Assembly: GCA_002110465.1 (NCBI GenBank)
Contig: NEED01000002.1
Location: 108,681 to 172,680 of the forward strand
Length of the DNA stretch: 64,000 nucleotides
Source: an unicellular cyanobacterium SU2
GTDB taxonomy: Bacteria; Cyanobacteriota; Cyanobacteriia; Cyanobacteriales; Microcystaceae
Reading direction: 5' to 3'
Under the pieces are notes generated by a model, which ran no database searches, was not told the origin of the DNA, and was given only the letters and a program-made list of their open reading frames with translations. This document shows, in pieces, positions 10,769 through 18,964 of this stretch. Numbering within the stretch: the stretch's first letter is position 1; the number at the start of each line of letters is the position of its first letter. Both the position numbers and the translations under genes were made by a program.

Positions 10769-10800
10769 AACCCAGTTCAATCTGGGGAGTCTTTTATCTG
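10769..10800 (+). terminator. Hairpin between ggpS and glpD
   Basis: The sequence CCCAG-TTCAAT-CTGGG forms a 5-bp GC-rich stem shortly after the ggpS stop and is followed by GTCTTTTATCTGTTTC, a loose U-rich tract. It could be a weak terminator or a processing/attenuation site that makes glpD expression partial; the stem is short. Confidence 0.35.
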
Positions 10801-10877
10801 TTTCAAAAGCTTAAAAAACCCCTTTAGTCTCTATTGGAAAGTAACCCTGCTCCTGGTAACTGTAAAAACAAGAAATA

Positions 10878-12575
10878 ATGATCGTGCGAGATTTCAACAA
10901 TATTCAACAAACAACCTACGACCTGATCGTCATCGGTGGCGGTGTGAATGGTGCTGGCGTGGCGCGAGATGCTGCTTTACGAGGATTAAAAACGATTCTC
11001 ATTGAAAAAGGGGATTTTGCCTGTGGAACCTCTAGCTGGTCAACTCGTTTGATTCATGGCGGGTTACGTTACCTCGAATACTTTGAATTTCCCCTAGTGC
11101 GCGAGTCCCTCAGAGAGCGAGAAATTCTCCTTCGCACAGCCCCCCATTTGGTTAGACCGTTACTCTTAACCATTCCTATCTACCGCGATCGTTCCCGTCC
11201 CTATTGGAAAATTTGGGCAGGAATGGTACTTTACGATATTTTGAGTGCCGACAAAACCCTCCCTGCTCATCGGATGTTACCCCCTGCTCAATTTCAACAA
11301 CTTTTCCCTTCTATTGATCCTGATGGGTTAGCAGGAGGAGCGCAATATTATGATGGTCAAGTAACCTATGCAGAAAGATTGTGTTTAGAAAATATTCTCT
11401 CAGCGAAAGCGGCTGGGGCAACGGTTCTCAGTTACGTTAAAGTAACTCATTTACACCGTCAAGGGAATAGAATTACCTCCTTAACCTGTAAAGATGCTTG
11501 GACAGACCAGGAATTTACCGTTAAGGGTCATGATAAGTCTATGGTGATTAATACGGCAGGGCCTTGGGTTGATCACGTTTGTCAACTAGGAATGACAAAT
11601 AACCAAGAAGCTCCCATCGGTAAAACTAAGAAAATTGGAGGAACCAAAGGTAGCCATATTGTGGTTGCTCCCTTTCCTGGAGCTCCCAATACCAGCCTTT
11701 ATGTAGAAGCTAAGTCCGATGGCCGTCCCTTCTTTATTGTGCCTTGGGACCGAATGTATTTAATTGGAACCACCGATCACAAGTTTACCGGAAGTCCTGA
11801 CCAATTAAAGGCTGATGACGATGAAATTGATTATTTGTTGAGGGAAACTAACTACATTATCCCTAACGCTCAACTTTCGCGCCAAGATGTCAAGTTTACC
11901 TATTCAGGAGTCCGCCCTCTCCCTAATGCTGAAGGGAAAAGACCAGGAAGTATTACCCGTAAACATATCCTCTTTGATCATACGAAAGAAGGGGTAACCA
12001 ATCTGGTTTCTCTTATTGGAGGTAAGTTGACCACTTATCGCCAAGTCGGGGAAGAAATGGTCGATTTGGTCTTTAAGCGACAAGGAAAACCCGTTCCCCC
12101 TTGTCCAACTGAGAATAAACCCCTTCCAGGGTGTATTTTACCCAGTGATCCCCGTGTGCAACAGGTGTTAACAGAATACCGCGATCGCATCTCTAGCCAG
12201 ACCATTAATCATTTATTCTCAATGTATGGGTCAAAAACCCTAGAAATCTTAGGGTTAACTGACTCAGAACCAGATTTAGCCACACCGATTACCCCTGAAC
12301 TTCCCGATATTAAAGCCCAAATTGTTTATGCAGTTCGCCAGGAGTTAGCCTACACCTTAGTAGACATTATGCGTCGCCGCACCACCCTAGCCATGCACTC
12401 TCACTATGGAATGAATTTACTGCCAAGTCTGACGGACACTCTCCGTCAATATTGTGGTTGGGATGAACATAAATGTAATCAAGAACGGGAGCGATACATT
12501 AACTACATGAATAACAATTGTCTTCCTGATTTTGATTCTTTAAATACGTCCCAAGAACTGAGCTTTTCGTCTTAA
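10878..12575 (+). CDS. glpD: FAD-dependent glycerol-3-phosphate dehydrogenase
   Basis: Oxidises sn-glycerol-3-phosphate to dihydroxyacetone phosphate and passes electrons to the quinone pool at the membrane. At 565 residues it has the usual length, with the FAD-binding GGGVNGAG at about residues 20-27, the GlpD signature RLIHGGLRYLE soon after, and the C-terminal DAO_C helical domain (DIMRRRTTLAM region). The ATG at 10878 gives the standard N-terminus. Its position behind ggpS suggests it sets the G3P level available for glucosylglycerol synthesis or recycles glycerol released from it; that link is inferred from context. Confidence 0.94.
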   Translation: MIVRDFNNIQQTTYDLIVIGGGVNGAGVARDAALRGLKTILIEKGDFACGTSSWSTRLIHGGLRYLEYFEFPLVRESLREREILLRTAPHLVRPLLLTIPIYRDRSRPYWKIWAGMVLYDILSADKTLPAHRMLPPAQFQQLFPSIDPDGLAGGAQYYDGQVTYAERLCLENILSAKAAGATVLSYVKVTHLHRQGNRITSLTCKDAWTDQEFTVKGHDKSMVINTAGPWVDHVCQLGMTNNQEAPIGKTKKIGGTKGSHIVVAPFPGAPNTSLYVEAKSDGRPFFIVPWDRMYLIGTTDHKFTGSPDQLKADDDEIDYLLRETNYIIPNAQLSRQDVKFTYSGVRPLPNAEGKRPGSITRKHILFDHTKEGVTNLVSLIGGKLTTYRQVGEEMVDLVFKRQGKPVPPCPTENKPLPGCILPSDPRVQQVLTEYRDRISSQTINHLFSMYGSKTLEILGLTDSEPDLATPITPELPDIKAQIVYAVRQELAYTLVDIMRRRTTLAMHSHYGMNLLPSLTDTLRQYCGWDEHKCNQERERYINYMNNNCLPDFDSLNTSQELSFSS

Positions 12576-12622
12576 AAAAGGGAGAAATTCCCCAAAAAGT
12601 TAGCCATAAAACTAGACTACAT

Positions 12623-12641
12623 TGGTGGGGTCTCTCCCCAT
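12623..12641. terminator. Stem-loop between glpD and convergent small ORF
   Basis: TGGGG-TCTCT-CCCCA forms a 5-bp GC-rich stem in the short gap after glpD, where the minus-strand small ORF also ends. No strong U-run follows on either strand, so it is only a candidate bidirectional terminator. Confidence 0.35.
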
Positions 12642-12665
12642 CAATCATTATGGTAAACGGCGTAA

Positions 12666-12857
12666 CTAAGATAAATCAGGTTCAGATACGATAAAATTCG
12701 TCTGTGTTGTCTGAGGGTTTGATATTGGCGAACCCTCAACCGTTATATACCCAAGAGGCTGATTTGTTCGGGTTGGATTTACCGAAGATTGACCTACTTG
12801 AACAGAAAAGTATAGCAAACACGTTACTGTGCTAGCTAATAATAAACGCTCTAACAT
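12666..12857 (-). CDS. Small putative exported protein (63 aa)
   Basis: I do not recognise this protein. It opens with a short hydrophobic stretch (LERLLLASTVTCLLYFSVQVG) that looks like a signal peptide or membrane anchor, followed by a polar, Thr/Asn/Pro-rich tail without cysteines. A Shine-Dalgarno-like AGGTGG lies about 7 bases upstream of the ATG, which favours a real gene. It converges with glpD. No homologue is known to me, and it could still be a chance frame. Confidence 0.45.
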   Translation of the reverse strand: MLERLLLASTVTCLLYFSVQVGQSSVNPTRTNQPLGYITVEGSPISNPQTTQTNFIVSEPDLS

Positions 12858-13303
12858 CTCACACCACCTAAAATCAATCGATCTTTAACACTTGATTCTA
12901 TTTTTTAATTCTTCTCGTTGGAACAAGAATGTTCCTGAAACTAAGAATAGATCATAGACCAAGATGATTTTATTATAAAGGCTTCGGTTGAAAATAGAGT
13001 TGAAAATAATAGAGTTTTGTGACAATTTTTTGGGTGTCCCGCGTTTTTAGAGTAGTTAGATAACAGTAAATCTTTGTTAATTCTTGCAGCTGTCATCTTG
13101 ACTTTAGAACAAGAGGTGATGACAGGGGTTATTTTAGTGTCAAAAAGGGTCAAAAATTAGACAAATATGAATCAAATAAGGGATAATGTTTCCTGGGAAA
13201 ATCGAAATTTTTAAGGTTCACTCTGAGAATACTTTCAGATTAGCTACTTTTTCCCCTAAACTATTTACTTGGCTATCTTTAGTAAAAAACGAGTGATCGA
13301 TTT
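12858..13303. other. Intergenic region upstream of argB, no gene seen
   Basis: This 446-bp AT-rich gap separates the small exported-protein gene from argB and probably carries both promoters. A 70-codon minus-strand frame (12941-13153) has no family-like composition or ribosome-binding site and is rejected. Confidence 0.5.
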
Positions 13304-14191
13304 ATGAGTATCGAAAGTGAGTATATTGGAGAAGTAGAAGCCACTCGTGTACGAGTCCTTAGCGAAGCTCTCCCCTATATCCAACAATTTGCCGGACGGA
13401 CTGTCGTCGTTAAATATGGTGGCGCGGCGATGAAAGACAGTTCCCTCAAAGATAAAGTCATCCGCGATATTGTCTTTTTAGCTTGCGTTGGCGTTCGTCC
13501 TGTCGTTGTCCATGGCGGAGGACCTGAAATCAATACTTGGTTAGGAAAACTAGGGATTGAACCCCAGTTTAAAGACGGGTTACGAGTGACAGATGCAGCT
13601 ACCATGGATGTGGTAGAAATGGTCTTAGTGGGTCGGGTTAATAAAGAATTAGTTGCCCTCATTAACCAAGCGGGTGGCCAAGCCGTTGGACTGTGTGGGA
13701 AAGATGGTAACTTAATTAAAGCCCGTCACGTGGGGACAGAAGGTGTCGGATTTGTGGGGGAAGTCAATCAAGTCGATACGAGAATTGTTAATGCTTTGAT
13801 CAATAGTGGTTATATTCCGGTGATTTCGAGTGTGGCCGCTGATGAAAAAGGACAAGCTCATAATATTAATGCCGATACAGTCGCTGGAGAAATTGCGGCA
13901 TCTTTAGGAGCAGAAAAACTAATTTTACTCACTGATACCCCAGGAATTCTCCGAGATTATAAAGATCCTTCCACTTTGTTAACTAAATTGGATATTCAAC
14001 AGGCGAGGGAATTGATTAGTCAAGGCATTGTCGCAGGGGGTATGATTCCCAAGGTGAATTGTTGTGTGCGATCGCTCGCTCAAGGGGTACGGGCGGCTCA
14101 CATTATTGACGGCCGACTCCCTCACGCCCTATTATTAGAGATATTCACCGATGAAGGGATTGGGTCGATGTTAGTCGCATCGAAACGCTAA
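13304..14191 (+). CDS. argB: N-acetylglutamate kinase
   Basis: Phosphorylates N-acetyl-L-glutamate with ATP, the controlled step of arginine synthesis. The 295-residue protein has the amino-acid-kinase fold: Lys-containing VVKYGGAAM near residue 38, the glycine-rich [10 protein letters not shown], the substrate/nucleotide segment [11 protein letters not shown], and a C-terminal GGMIPKV element. The N-terminal helix before the kinase core marks it as the arginine-sensitive hexameric type. In cyanobacteria this enzyme is activated by binding the PII protein under nitrogen-replete conditions. Cytosolic and apparently monocistronic. Confidence 0.95.
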   Translation: MSIESEYIGEVEATRVRVLSEALPYIQQFAGRTVVVKYGGAAMKDSSLKDKVIRDIVFLACVGVRPVVVHGGGPEINTWLGKLGIEPQFKDGLRVTDAATMDVVEMVLVGRVNKELVALINQAGGQAVGLCGKDGNLIKARHVGTEGVGFVGEVNQVDTRIVNALINSGYIPVISSVAADEKGQAHNINADTVAGEIAASLGAEKLILLTDTPGILRDYKDPSTLLTKLDIQQARELISQGIVAGGMIPKVNCCVRSLAQGVRAAHIIDGRLPHALLLEIFTDEGIGSMLVASKR

Positions 14192-14424
14192 AATTAGGTC
14201 TAGTTTGGGCTAATGAGTCTTGAGAATGGTAGTAATTCCCGTACCTTAGCCCCTAAACCCTTGCAAAAATTGAAGAGATAAGTTACAAATAAGAATATCA
14301 AGATTGCTTCTTTATGAATCTGTTATCTAAATCTATACAGCAACGTTAATTTACAATCACACACGCAAGAAGCATCGCTCAACGAGCATTTGTACAATTT
14401 AGTAAACGCAAGTTAATTGAGTCT

Positions 14425-14643
14425 ATGACGCAACAAGTAGCCCATCCCATGGTGAAGTTTCAGCGTAAAGTCGCTTCACTCGTAGAGTCCAAAGTGCTTA
14501 AACCAAACGATAGTCTATGGAAACTAGCCCTTCTCTATGGCGATCAGTGGGATTATTGGAAAGGAGAACTGATAGAGTTTGAATTTACCATGCAAGATCC
14601 AGTTAGTGAAGTCCTGCAAGTAGAAGCTTGGGATGAAGAATAA
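14425..14643 (+). CDS. Small conserved cyanobacterial protein (72 aa)
   Basis: A soluble, helical-looking 72-residue protein with a conserved-looking core (KVASLVESKVLKPNDSLWKL and GDQWDYWKGELIEFEF) and an acidic tail (VEAWDEE). Its layout resembles the small cyanobacterial DUF4327-type proteins, but I am not certain of the family and assign no function. There are no cysteines, signal peptide or membrane segments. It is followed after 42 bp by the ABC-F gene on the same strand, so the two may be co-transcribed. Confidence 0.7.
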   Translation: MTQQVAHPMVKFQRKVASLVESKVLKPNDSLWKLALLYGDQWDYWKGELIEFEFTMQDPVSEVLQVEAWDEE

Positions 14644-14685
14644 TCATGAGTGGGGATATTTAAACCCTGTTAAAACATTGTTTCC

Positions 14686-16614
14686 ATGACCATTTTTACC
14701 CTGCGATCGCTTAAAAAAGACTTTGGGATCAAAGAAATTCTCAAAGATGCCAGCTTTAGCCTCAATGAAAAGGATAAAGTGGGGTTGATTGGGACAAATG
14801 GCTCTGGTAAGTCCACGTTACTCAAAATCATTGCTCAATTAGAGCCAGCCGATGGAGGTGACCTCTGGATCAATGCTGGAGCCAAAATTATCTATTTACC
14901 TCAACAACCTGACCTAGATGAAAACCTCACTGTACTAGAGCAAGTCTTTGCTGACTGTGGGGAACAAATGGCATTAGTTCGGGAGTATGAACAACTCTCC
15001 CATCAACTAGCTCACCAACCAGAAGCAACAGAAATTCTGATGGCGCAATTATCAACTGTCACCCAACGCATTGATGCAGTGGGGGCTTGGGAGCTAGAAA
15101 CCAATGCTAAAATTATCTTAAGTCAACTGGGCATTGAGGATTTTGAGGACAAAATTGGTAATTTATCAGGGGGTTATCGCAAGCGTATTGCCCTAGCATC
15201 AGCTTTATTATCCGAACCTGATGTGTTACTGATGGATGAACCGACCAACCATCTTGATGCTTTGTCGGTAGAATGGTTGCAAAGTTATTTGAATCGCTAT
15301 CAAGGAGCTTTATTGCTGATTACCCATGATCGCTATTTTCTAGATCGGGTAACCAATCGTATCTTAGAAATTGATCGGGGTGATCTTTATAGTTATTCTG
15401 GCAATTATGGCTATTATCTGCAAAAAAAAGCAGAAGCCCAAGTATCGGAATTGAGTAGTCAGCGCAAACAAGCAGGGGTCTTGCGACGGGAATTAGAATG
15501 GCTCAAGCGAGGTCCAAAAGCCAGAAGTACTAAGCAAAAAGCCAGGATTGACCGCATCGGAGAGATGCAGGAGAAAGAATATAAACAAGCCCAAGGTAAG
15601 GTAGAAATTTCCACAGCCAGTCGTCGAATTGGCAAAAAAGTTATTGAACTAAAAGAGATTAGTAAATCCTACGGTGAACGCACTTTAATTAAGGATTTTA
15701 CTTATATTTTTAGTCCAGATGATCGGGTGGGGATTATTGGACCCAATGGGGCAGGAAAATCGACTCTAATGAATATTATTATGGGTCAAGTTGCTCCTGA
15801 TGCGGGGACAGTAGAGATTGGATCAACGATTCATATTGGGTATTTTGATCAACATTCTGAGGATTTAATTGTTAATGAAAATCAACGGGTGATTGATTAT
15901 CTTAAAGATGTGGCTGAATTAGTTAAAACCGCCGATGGAAGTGTGATTACTGCTTCTCAAATGCTGGAGCGATTTTTATTTCCACCGGATCAACAATATG
16001 CACCCATTCATAAACTGTCTGGAGGAGAGAGACGGCGATTATTTTTGCTACAAGTCTTGATGAGTGCGCCCAATGTTTTGATTTTGGATGAACCCACCAA
16101 TGATCTTGATGTACAAACCTTAGGTGTTTTAGAAGAATATTTAGAGGAATTTAATGGTTGTGTCATTGTAGTGTCCCATGATCGCTATTTTCTTGACCGT
16201 ACTGTTGGCACTATTTTTGCCCTAGAACCTGGAGGAAATATTCGTCAGTATCCAGGAAATTATTCTATTTATCTAGATTATAAAAAAGCTCAAGAAGAAC
16301 AAGAAAAAGAAGAAGACAGAGAAAACAAAAAACAAGAAGCTAGGACACAAAACAAGGAGGTTTCCAGTCCTAAAAAGTATAAGTCTAGTCAATCTAACAA
16401 GCTGTCTTTTAAAGAAAAATATGAATATAAAGAACTCGAAGAAAAAATTCCAGAACTAGAAGCTAAAAAAGAAAAACTTGAGCAAATACTTTATGATAAT
16501 CCTCCTACTGATTTTACTGAAATGCAAGAGTTAACAGAGGAATTAGCGAGATTAATTGAGTCTATTGATACAGCGACTGAAAGATGGTTAAACTTAGCAG
16601 AACGAGATAGTTAA
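14686..16614 (+). CDS. ABC-F family ATPase (Uup/Ettlike)
   Basis: A cytosolic protein of 642 residues with two ABC ATPase domains and no membrane segments, as in ABC-F translation factors that act at the ribosomal E site. Walker A motifs are GTNGSGKST at residues 36-44 and GPNGAGKST at about 352-360; signatures are LSGGYRKR and LSGGERRR. A basic linker of about 80 residues (LEWLKRGPKARSTKQKAR) separates the domains, and a charged coiled coil forms the last 100 residues, both typical of the Uup-like branch. Uup-type proteins rescue stalled ribosomes and affect DNA repair; the exact role here is inferred. Confidence 0.9.
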   Translation: MTIFTLRSLKKDFGIKEILKDASFSLNEKDKVGLIGTNGSGKSTLLKIIAQLEPADGGDLWINAGAKIIYLPQQPDLDENLTVLEQVFADCGEQMALVREYEQLSHQLAHQPEATEILMAQLSTVTQRIDAVGAWELETNAKIILSQLGIEDFEDKIGNLSGGYRKRIALASALLSEPDVLLMDEPTNHLDALSVEWLQSYLNRYQGALLLITHDRYFLDRVTNRILEIDRGDLYSYSGNYGYYLQKKAEAQVSELSSQRKQAGVLRRELEWLKRGPKARSTKQKARIDRIGEMQEKEYKQAQGKVEISTASRRIGKKVIELKEISKSYGERTLIKDFTYIFSPDDRVGIIGPNGAGKSTLMNIIMGQVAPDAGTVEIGSTIHIGYFDQHSEDLIVNENQRVIDYLKDVAELVKTADGSVITASQMLERFLFPPDQQYAPIHKLSGGERRRLFLLQVLMSAPNVLILDEPTNDLDVQTLGVLEEYLEEFNGCVIVVSHDRYFLDRTVGTIFALEPGGNIRQYPGNYSIYLDYKKAQEEQEKEEDRENKKQEARTQNKEVSSPKKYKSSQSNKLSFKEKYEYKELEEKIPELEAKKEKLEQILYDNPPTDFTEMQELTEELARLIESIDTATERWLNLAERDS

Positions 16615-16648
16615 ATATTCAACCTAATGTCGAAAATAACTAATTGAA

Positions 16649-16665
16649 GGTGGGCATTGCCCACC
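16649..16665. terminator. GGTGGGC-ATT-GCCCACC hairpin
   Basis: A perfect 7-bp GC-rich stem with a 3-base loop in the gap where the ABC-F gene and msrB converge. It may serve as a two-way terminator, but no U-run follows, and this palindrome is also a common dispersed repeat in cyanobacterial genomes. Confidence 0.45.
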
Positions 16666-16710
16666 CCACTCCTCAGCCGATATTGTTTAAAAAAACACTA
16701 TTAAAGTAGT

Positions 16711-17127
16711 TTAACTATCTTCCTTGGGAACAAACTTAAGAGATACCCCATTCATACAGTAGCGTTGTCCGGTAGGCGCAGGACCATCCCCGAAAACATG
16801 GCCCAAATGACCGCCACAGCGACTGCAATGAACTTCAGTACGGGTCATAAATAGAGACCGATCAATTGTGGTTGCGATCGCCCCTTCAATGGGAGCATAA
16901 AAACTCGGCCAACCTGTGCCACTATTGTATTTAGTGTCCGAGGTGAATAGGGGTTGTCCACAGCCACCACAGACGTAGGTTCCTTCCTCATATTGTTTAT
17001 CGAGGGGACTGGTTCCGGCACGTTCGGTTCCGTGTTTGCGTAAGACATTAAACTGTTCTGGGGTTAGAATTTCTTGCCATTCTTGGTCAGATTTGACAAT
17101 TTCAAAGTTTTCTTTTGAGGTCTTCAT
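16711..17127 (-). CDS. msrB: Peptide methionine (R)-S-oxide reductase
   Basis: Reduces the R-epimer of methionine sulfoxide in proteins with electrons from thioredoxin. The 138-residue protein has the two structural zinc CXXC pairs (Cys53/56 and Cys101/104), the GTGWPSF core, the HCSRCGGHLGHVF motif and the catalytic Cys124 in RYCMNG. It is full length and cytosolic. It lies 20 bp downstream of the GST-family gene on the same strand, so the two probably form a small oxidative-damage operon. Confidence 0.95.
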   Translation of the reverse strand: MKTSKENFEIVKSDQEWQEILTPEQFNVLRKHGTERAGTSPLDKQYEEGTYVCGGCGQPLFTSDTKYNSGTGWPSFYAPIEGAIATTIDRSLFMTRTEVHCSRCGGHLGHVFGDGPAPTGQRYCMNGVSLKFVPKEDS

Positions 17128-17147
17128 AAGTCTATAATTAAGTTCAG

Positions 17148-17939
17148 TTAATCTATATTGATCTGTGTGGGGTTACTTTCCTCTCTACTGGTTGCCATTT
17201 TGGGTTTACGGTAATCCATATAAAGGCGATCGCGCCACAAGAAAAACGCATCATAGGTGGTGTTATCAGCTAACCCAGGAATTCCTTTCCCTTTTAATTG
17301 GTTAGGAATATCAAGGTAGTCTCCTGCAGGAAACTTCAAAATCATACTTAATCCTGCTACGGCAAAATCCGCGAGGGTTGGTTCTTCCGTTACCAAGTAG
17401 GGACGATGTTGTAAAATCAGGCTTAAGGCTTCTAAATCCTGTTTAAGGGCTGTTTGGGCGGCTTTAACTGCCTCTGGACCCAATCCTAACCCTGTTCCTA
17501 AAACCGTGAGTAGATCCCCAGGAACTGCTCCTACAAAAGTTTTAACAAAATCGGGAACCTCTTGGGGCAAAATGGAGGTACGGAAATTAGGGTTTTTGTT
17601 CAACGCCCCAATTAACGCGGTGCGTCCTTTAACACCAATAGATTCATCAGCCCATTCTTCTATTAATAAACATTGTCCCCGCGCCACGGGATCGGTGGGA
17701 ATAATGGGTTTTTCTGGATATTTGCGGTCTAAATAAAAGGCAATTTCCGTCGAATCAGCAACAATGGTTTCTCCATCCTTTAAAATGGGTACTTGTCGTT
17801 GGCCAGACAGTTTAAACAGTTCAAGCTGTCCAACTCCTGGAGTTACTTCTATTTTGCGGTATTCTAAGCCTTTATAGTCAAGAATCAGTCGTATCTTTTC
17901 AGAATATTGGGACAATTCAAATTGGTATAACTCCAGCAT
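17148..17939 (-). CDS. Glutathione S-transferase family protein
   Basis: About 263 residues: an N-terminal thioredoxin-like GST domain (LELYQFELSQYSEKIRLIL, then QVPILKDGE and the DSTEIAFYLD turn that binds the gamma-glutamyl group) and an all-helical C-terminal domain. The position normally held by a catalytic Cys/Ser in CPxC-type members is a Ser-containing SQYSEK. I start at the ATG at 17939, preceded by AGAGGAG, rather than at an upstream TTG. Substrate unknown. It is the first gene of the pair with msrB. Confidence 0.85.
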   Translation of the reverse strand: MLELYQFELSQYSEKIRLILDYKGLEYRKIEVTPGVGQLELFKLSGQRQVPILKDGETIVADSTEIAFYLDRKYPEKPIIPTDPVARGQCLLIEEWADESIGVKGRTALIGALNKNPNFRTSILPQEVPDFVKTFVGAVPGDLLTVLGTGLGLGPEAVKAAQTALKQDLEALSLILQHRPYLVTEEPTLADFAVAGLSMILKFPAGDYLDIPNQLKGKGIPGLADNTTYDAFFLWRDRLYMDYRKPKMATSREESNPTQINID

Positions 17940-18299
17940 AGAGGCTCCTCTACCCAAACTTACAACATTATTGTTTAATGTAACGTTTTTTTACGAAATT
18001 TGCGATAGGAAGATTTTCTTGGCCTAATTTCTACTCTTGTTGGCTTTTCTTCACTATCTGGAGATTATAACTTTTAACATTTTCTTAATTCAAAAGATGA
18101 GGCCATACTTCACAAACATCTCTAGAATTGAAGAAGGTTAATTAGAATTATTATCAATTAAAGGTTGATGACTGTTGGTGAATCAAATCAATAATTCCTT
18201 ATTTATTGGAAAAAATAGTAGTTTTATCTCGAAAAAATAAGTTAAGGATAAGTTAAGATTCAATCATTTTGGCAAAATTCTATTGCGAAGGAGATAAAT
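17940..18299. other. Divergent promoter region upstream of feo
   Basis: A 360-bp gap between the GST gene and the iron-transport genes, AT-rich with no reading frame worth keeping. Apart from one weak Fur-like sequence (listed separately) I see no recognisable element. Confidence 0.45.
18140..18159. promoter_or_regulatory. Weak candidate Fur box upstream of feoA
   Basis: The sequence AATTAGAATTATTATCAATT shares the ATTATxATCAATT flavour and outer inverted AATT arms of cyanobacterial Fur sites, but its centre is poorly palindromic. It lies about 140 bp before the FeoA start, in the right place for iron control. In this AT-rich DNA such a match may be chance. Confidence 0.22.
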
Positions 18300-18920
18300 G
18301 TGGATTGGAAAGTTAATGACAATACCGATCCTCCCCGTCGTCGGAGAAAAGGATGGGGTTTTGACTTTTTCAGCGACTCTGACGAAAGTCAAACAGAAAA
18401 CGAGAAAATGACAGAAAACTTAAACAATAACGAGCATTATCCCCTTTCCAAAACTCATGTCGGACAATCGGTCTGGATCGTGGGTTTTGTGGGGAATGGG
18501 GGTATGAGTCGACTGTTAGGGATGGGACTCACCCCTGGCACCCAAGTTCAAGTCATCAGCGCACAATCGAGTGGATCGGTGCTTGTAGCCATTCTTGATA
18601 ATCGTATTGGGGTGGGTGCAGGGATGGCGCAGAAAATTCTAGTCAGTAATGAACCCATTGACAAAGGAGAACCTATGAACACTGAAACCCAAACCTTATT
18701 ACGAGAAATGCCCGAAGGCACAAAAGGCCGAGTGGTTGGCTATAACAAAGTGCTGCGGGGTTACAAGAAAAAACTCTTATCCATGGGCATGACCCCTGGT
18801 GTTGAGTTTACCATCATTCGGGTTGCTCCGTTAGGCGATCCTGTAGAAATTCTCGTTAGAGACTTTCATCTCACTCTTCGTAAAGAAGAAGCGGACGCTT
18901 TAGTCGTAGAAAAACTCTAA
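18300..18920 (+). CDS. feoA: Tandem double-FeoA domain protein
   Basis: FeoA is the small SH3-like cytosolic partner that helps the FeoB ferrous-iron pump. Here two FeoA domains are fused: about residues 48-115 (HVGQSVWIVGF, RLLGMGLTPGTQV) and 133-206 (PEGTKGRVVGY, KLLSMGMTPGVEF). An Arg/Lys-rich and acidic N-terminal extension of about 45 residues precedes them (PPRRRRKGWGFDFFSDSDES). The reading frame needs the GTG at 18300; an out-of-frame ATG overlaps it (ATGTG), and AAGGAG at 18288-18293 is correctly spaced for the GTG. Met37 is an alternative start giving a protein without the extension. feoB begins 44 bp downstream. Confidence 0.88.
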   Translation: MDWKVNDNTDPPRRRRKGWGFDFFSDSDESQTENEKMTENLNNNEHYPLSKTHVGQSVWIVGFVGNGGMSRLLGMGLTPGTQVQVISAQSSGSVLVAILDNRIGVGAGMAQKILVSNEPIDKGEPMNTETQTLLREMPEGTKGRVVGYNKVLRGYKKKLLSMGMTPGVEFTIIRVAPLGDPVEILVRDFHLTLRKEEADALVVEKL

Positions 18921-18964
18921 ATGCGTCGAAAAAACTAATTTGTCGGATTTAATGATTAAGACCA

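Noticed and set aside
12941..13153. 70-codon minus-strand frame upstream of argB
   Set aside because: Composition is not protein-like, there is no Shine-Dalgarno, and it covers the expected argB promoter.
18298..18411. Short frame from the ATG at 18298
   Set aside because: Ends after about 37 codons and has no motif; the overlapping GTG opens the real double-FeoA frame.
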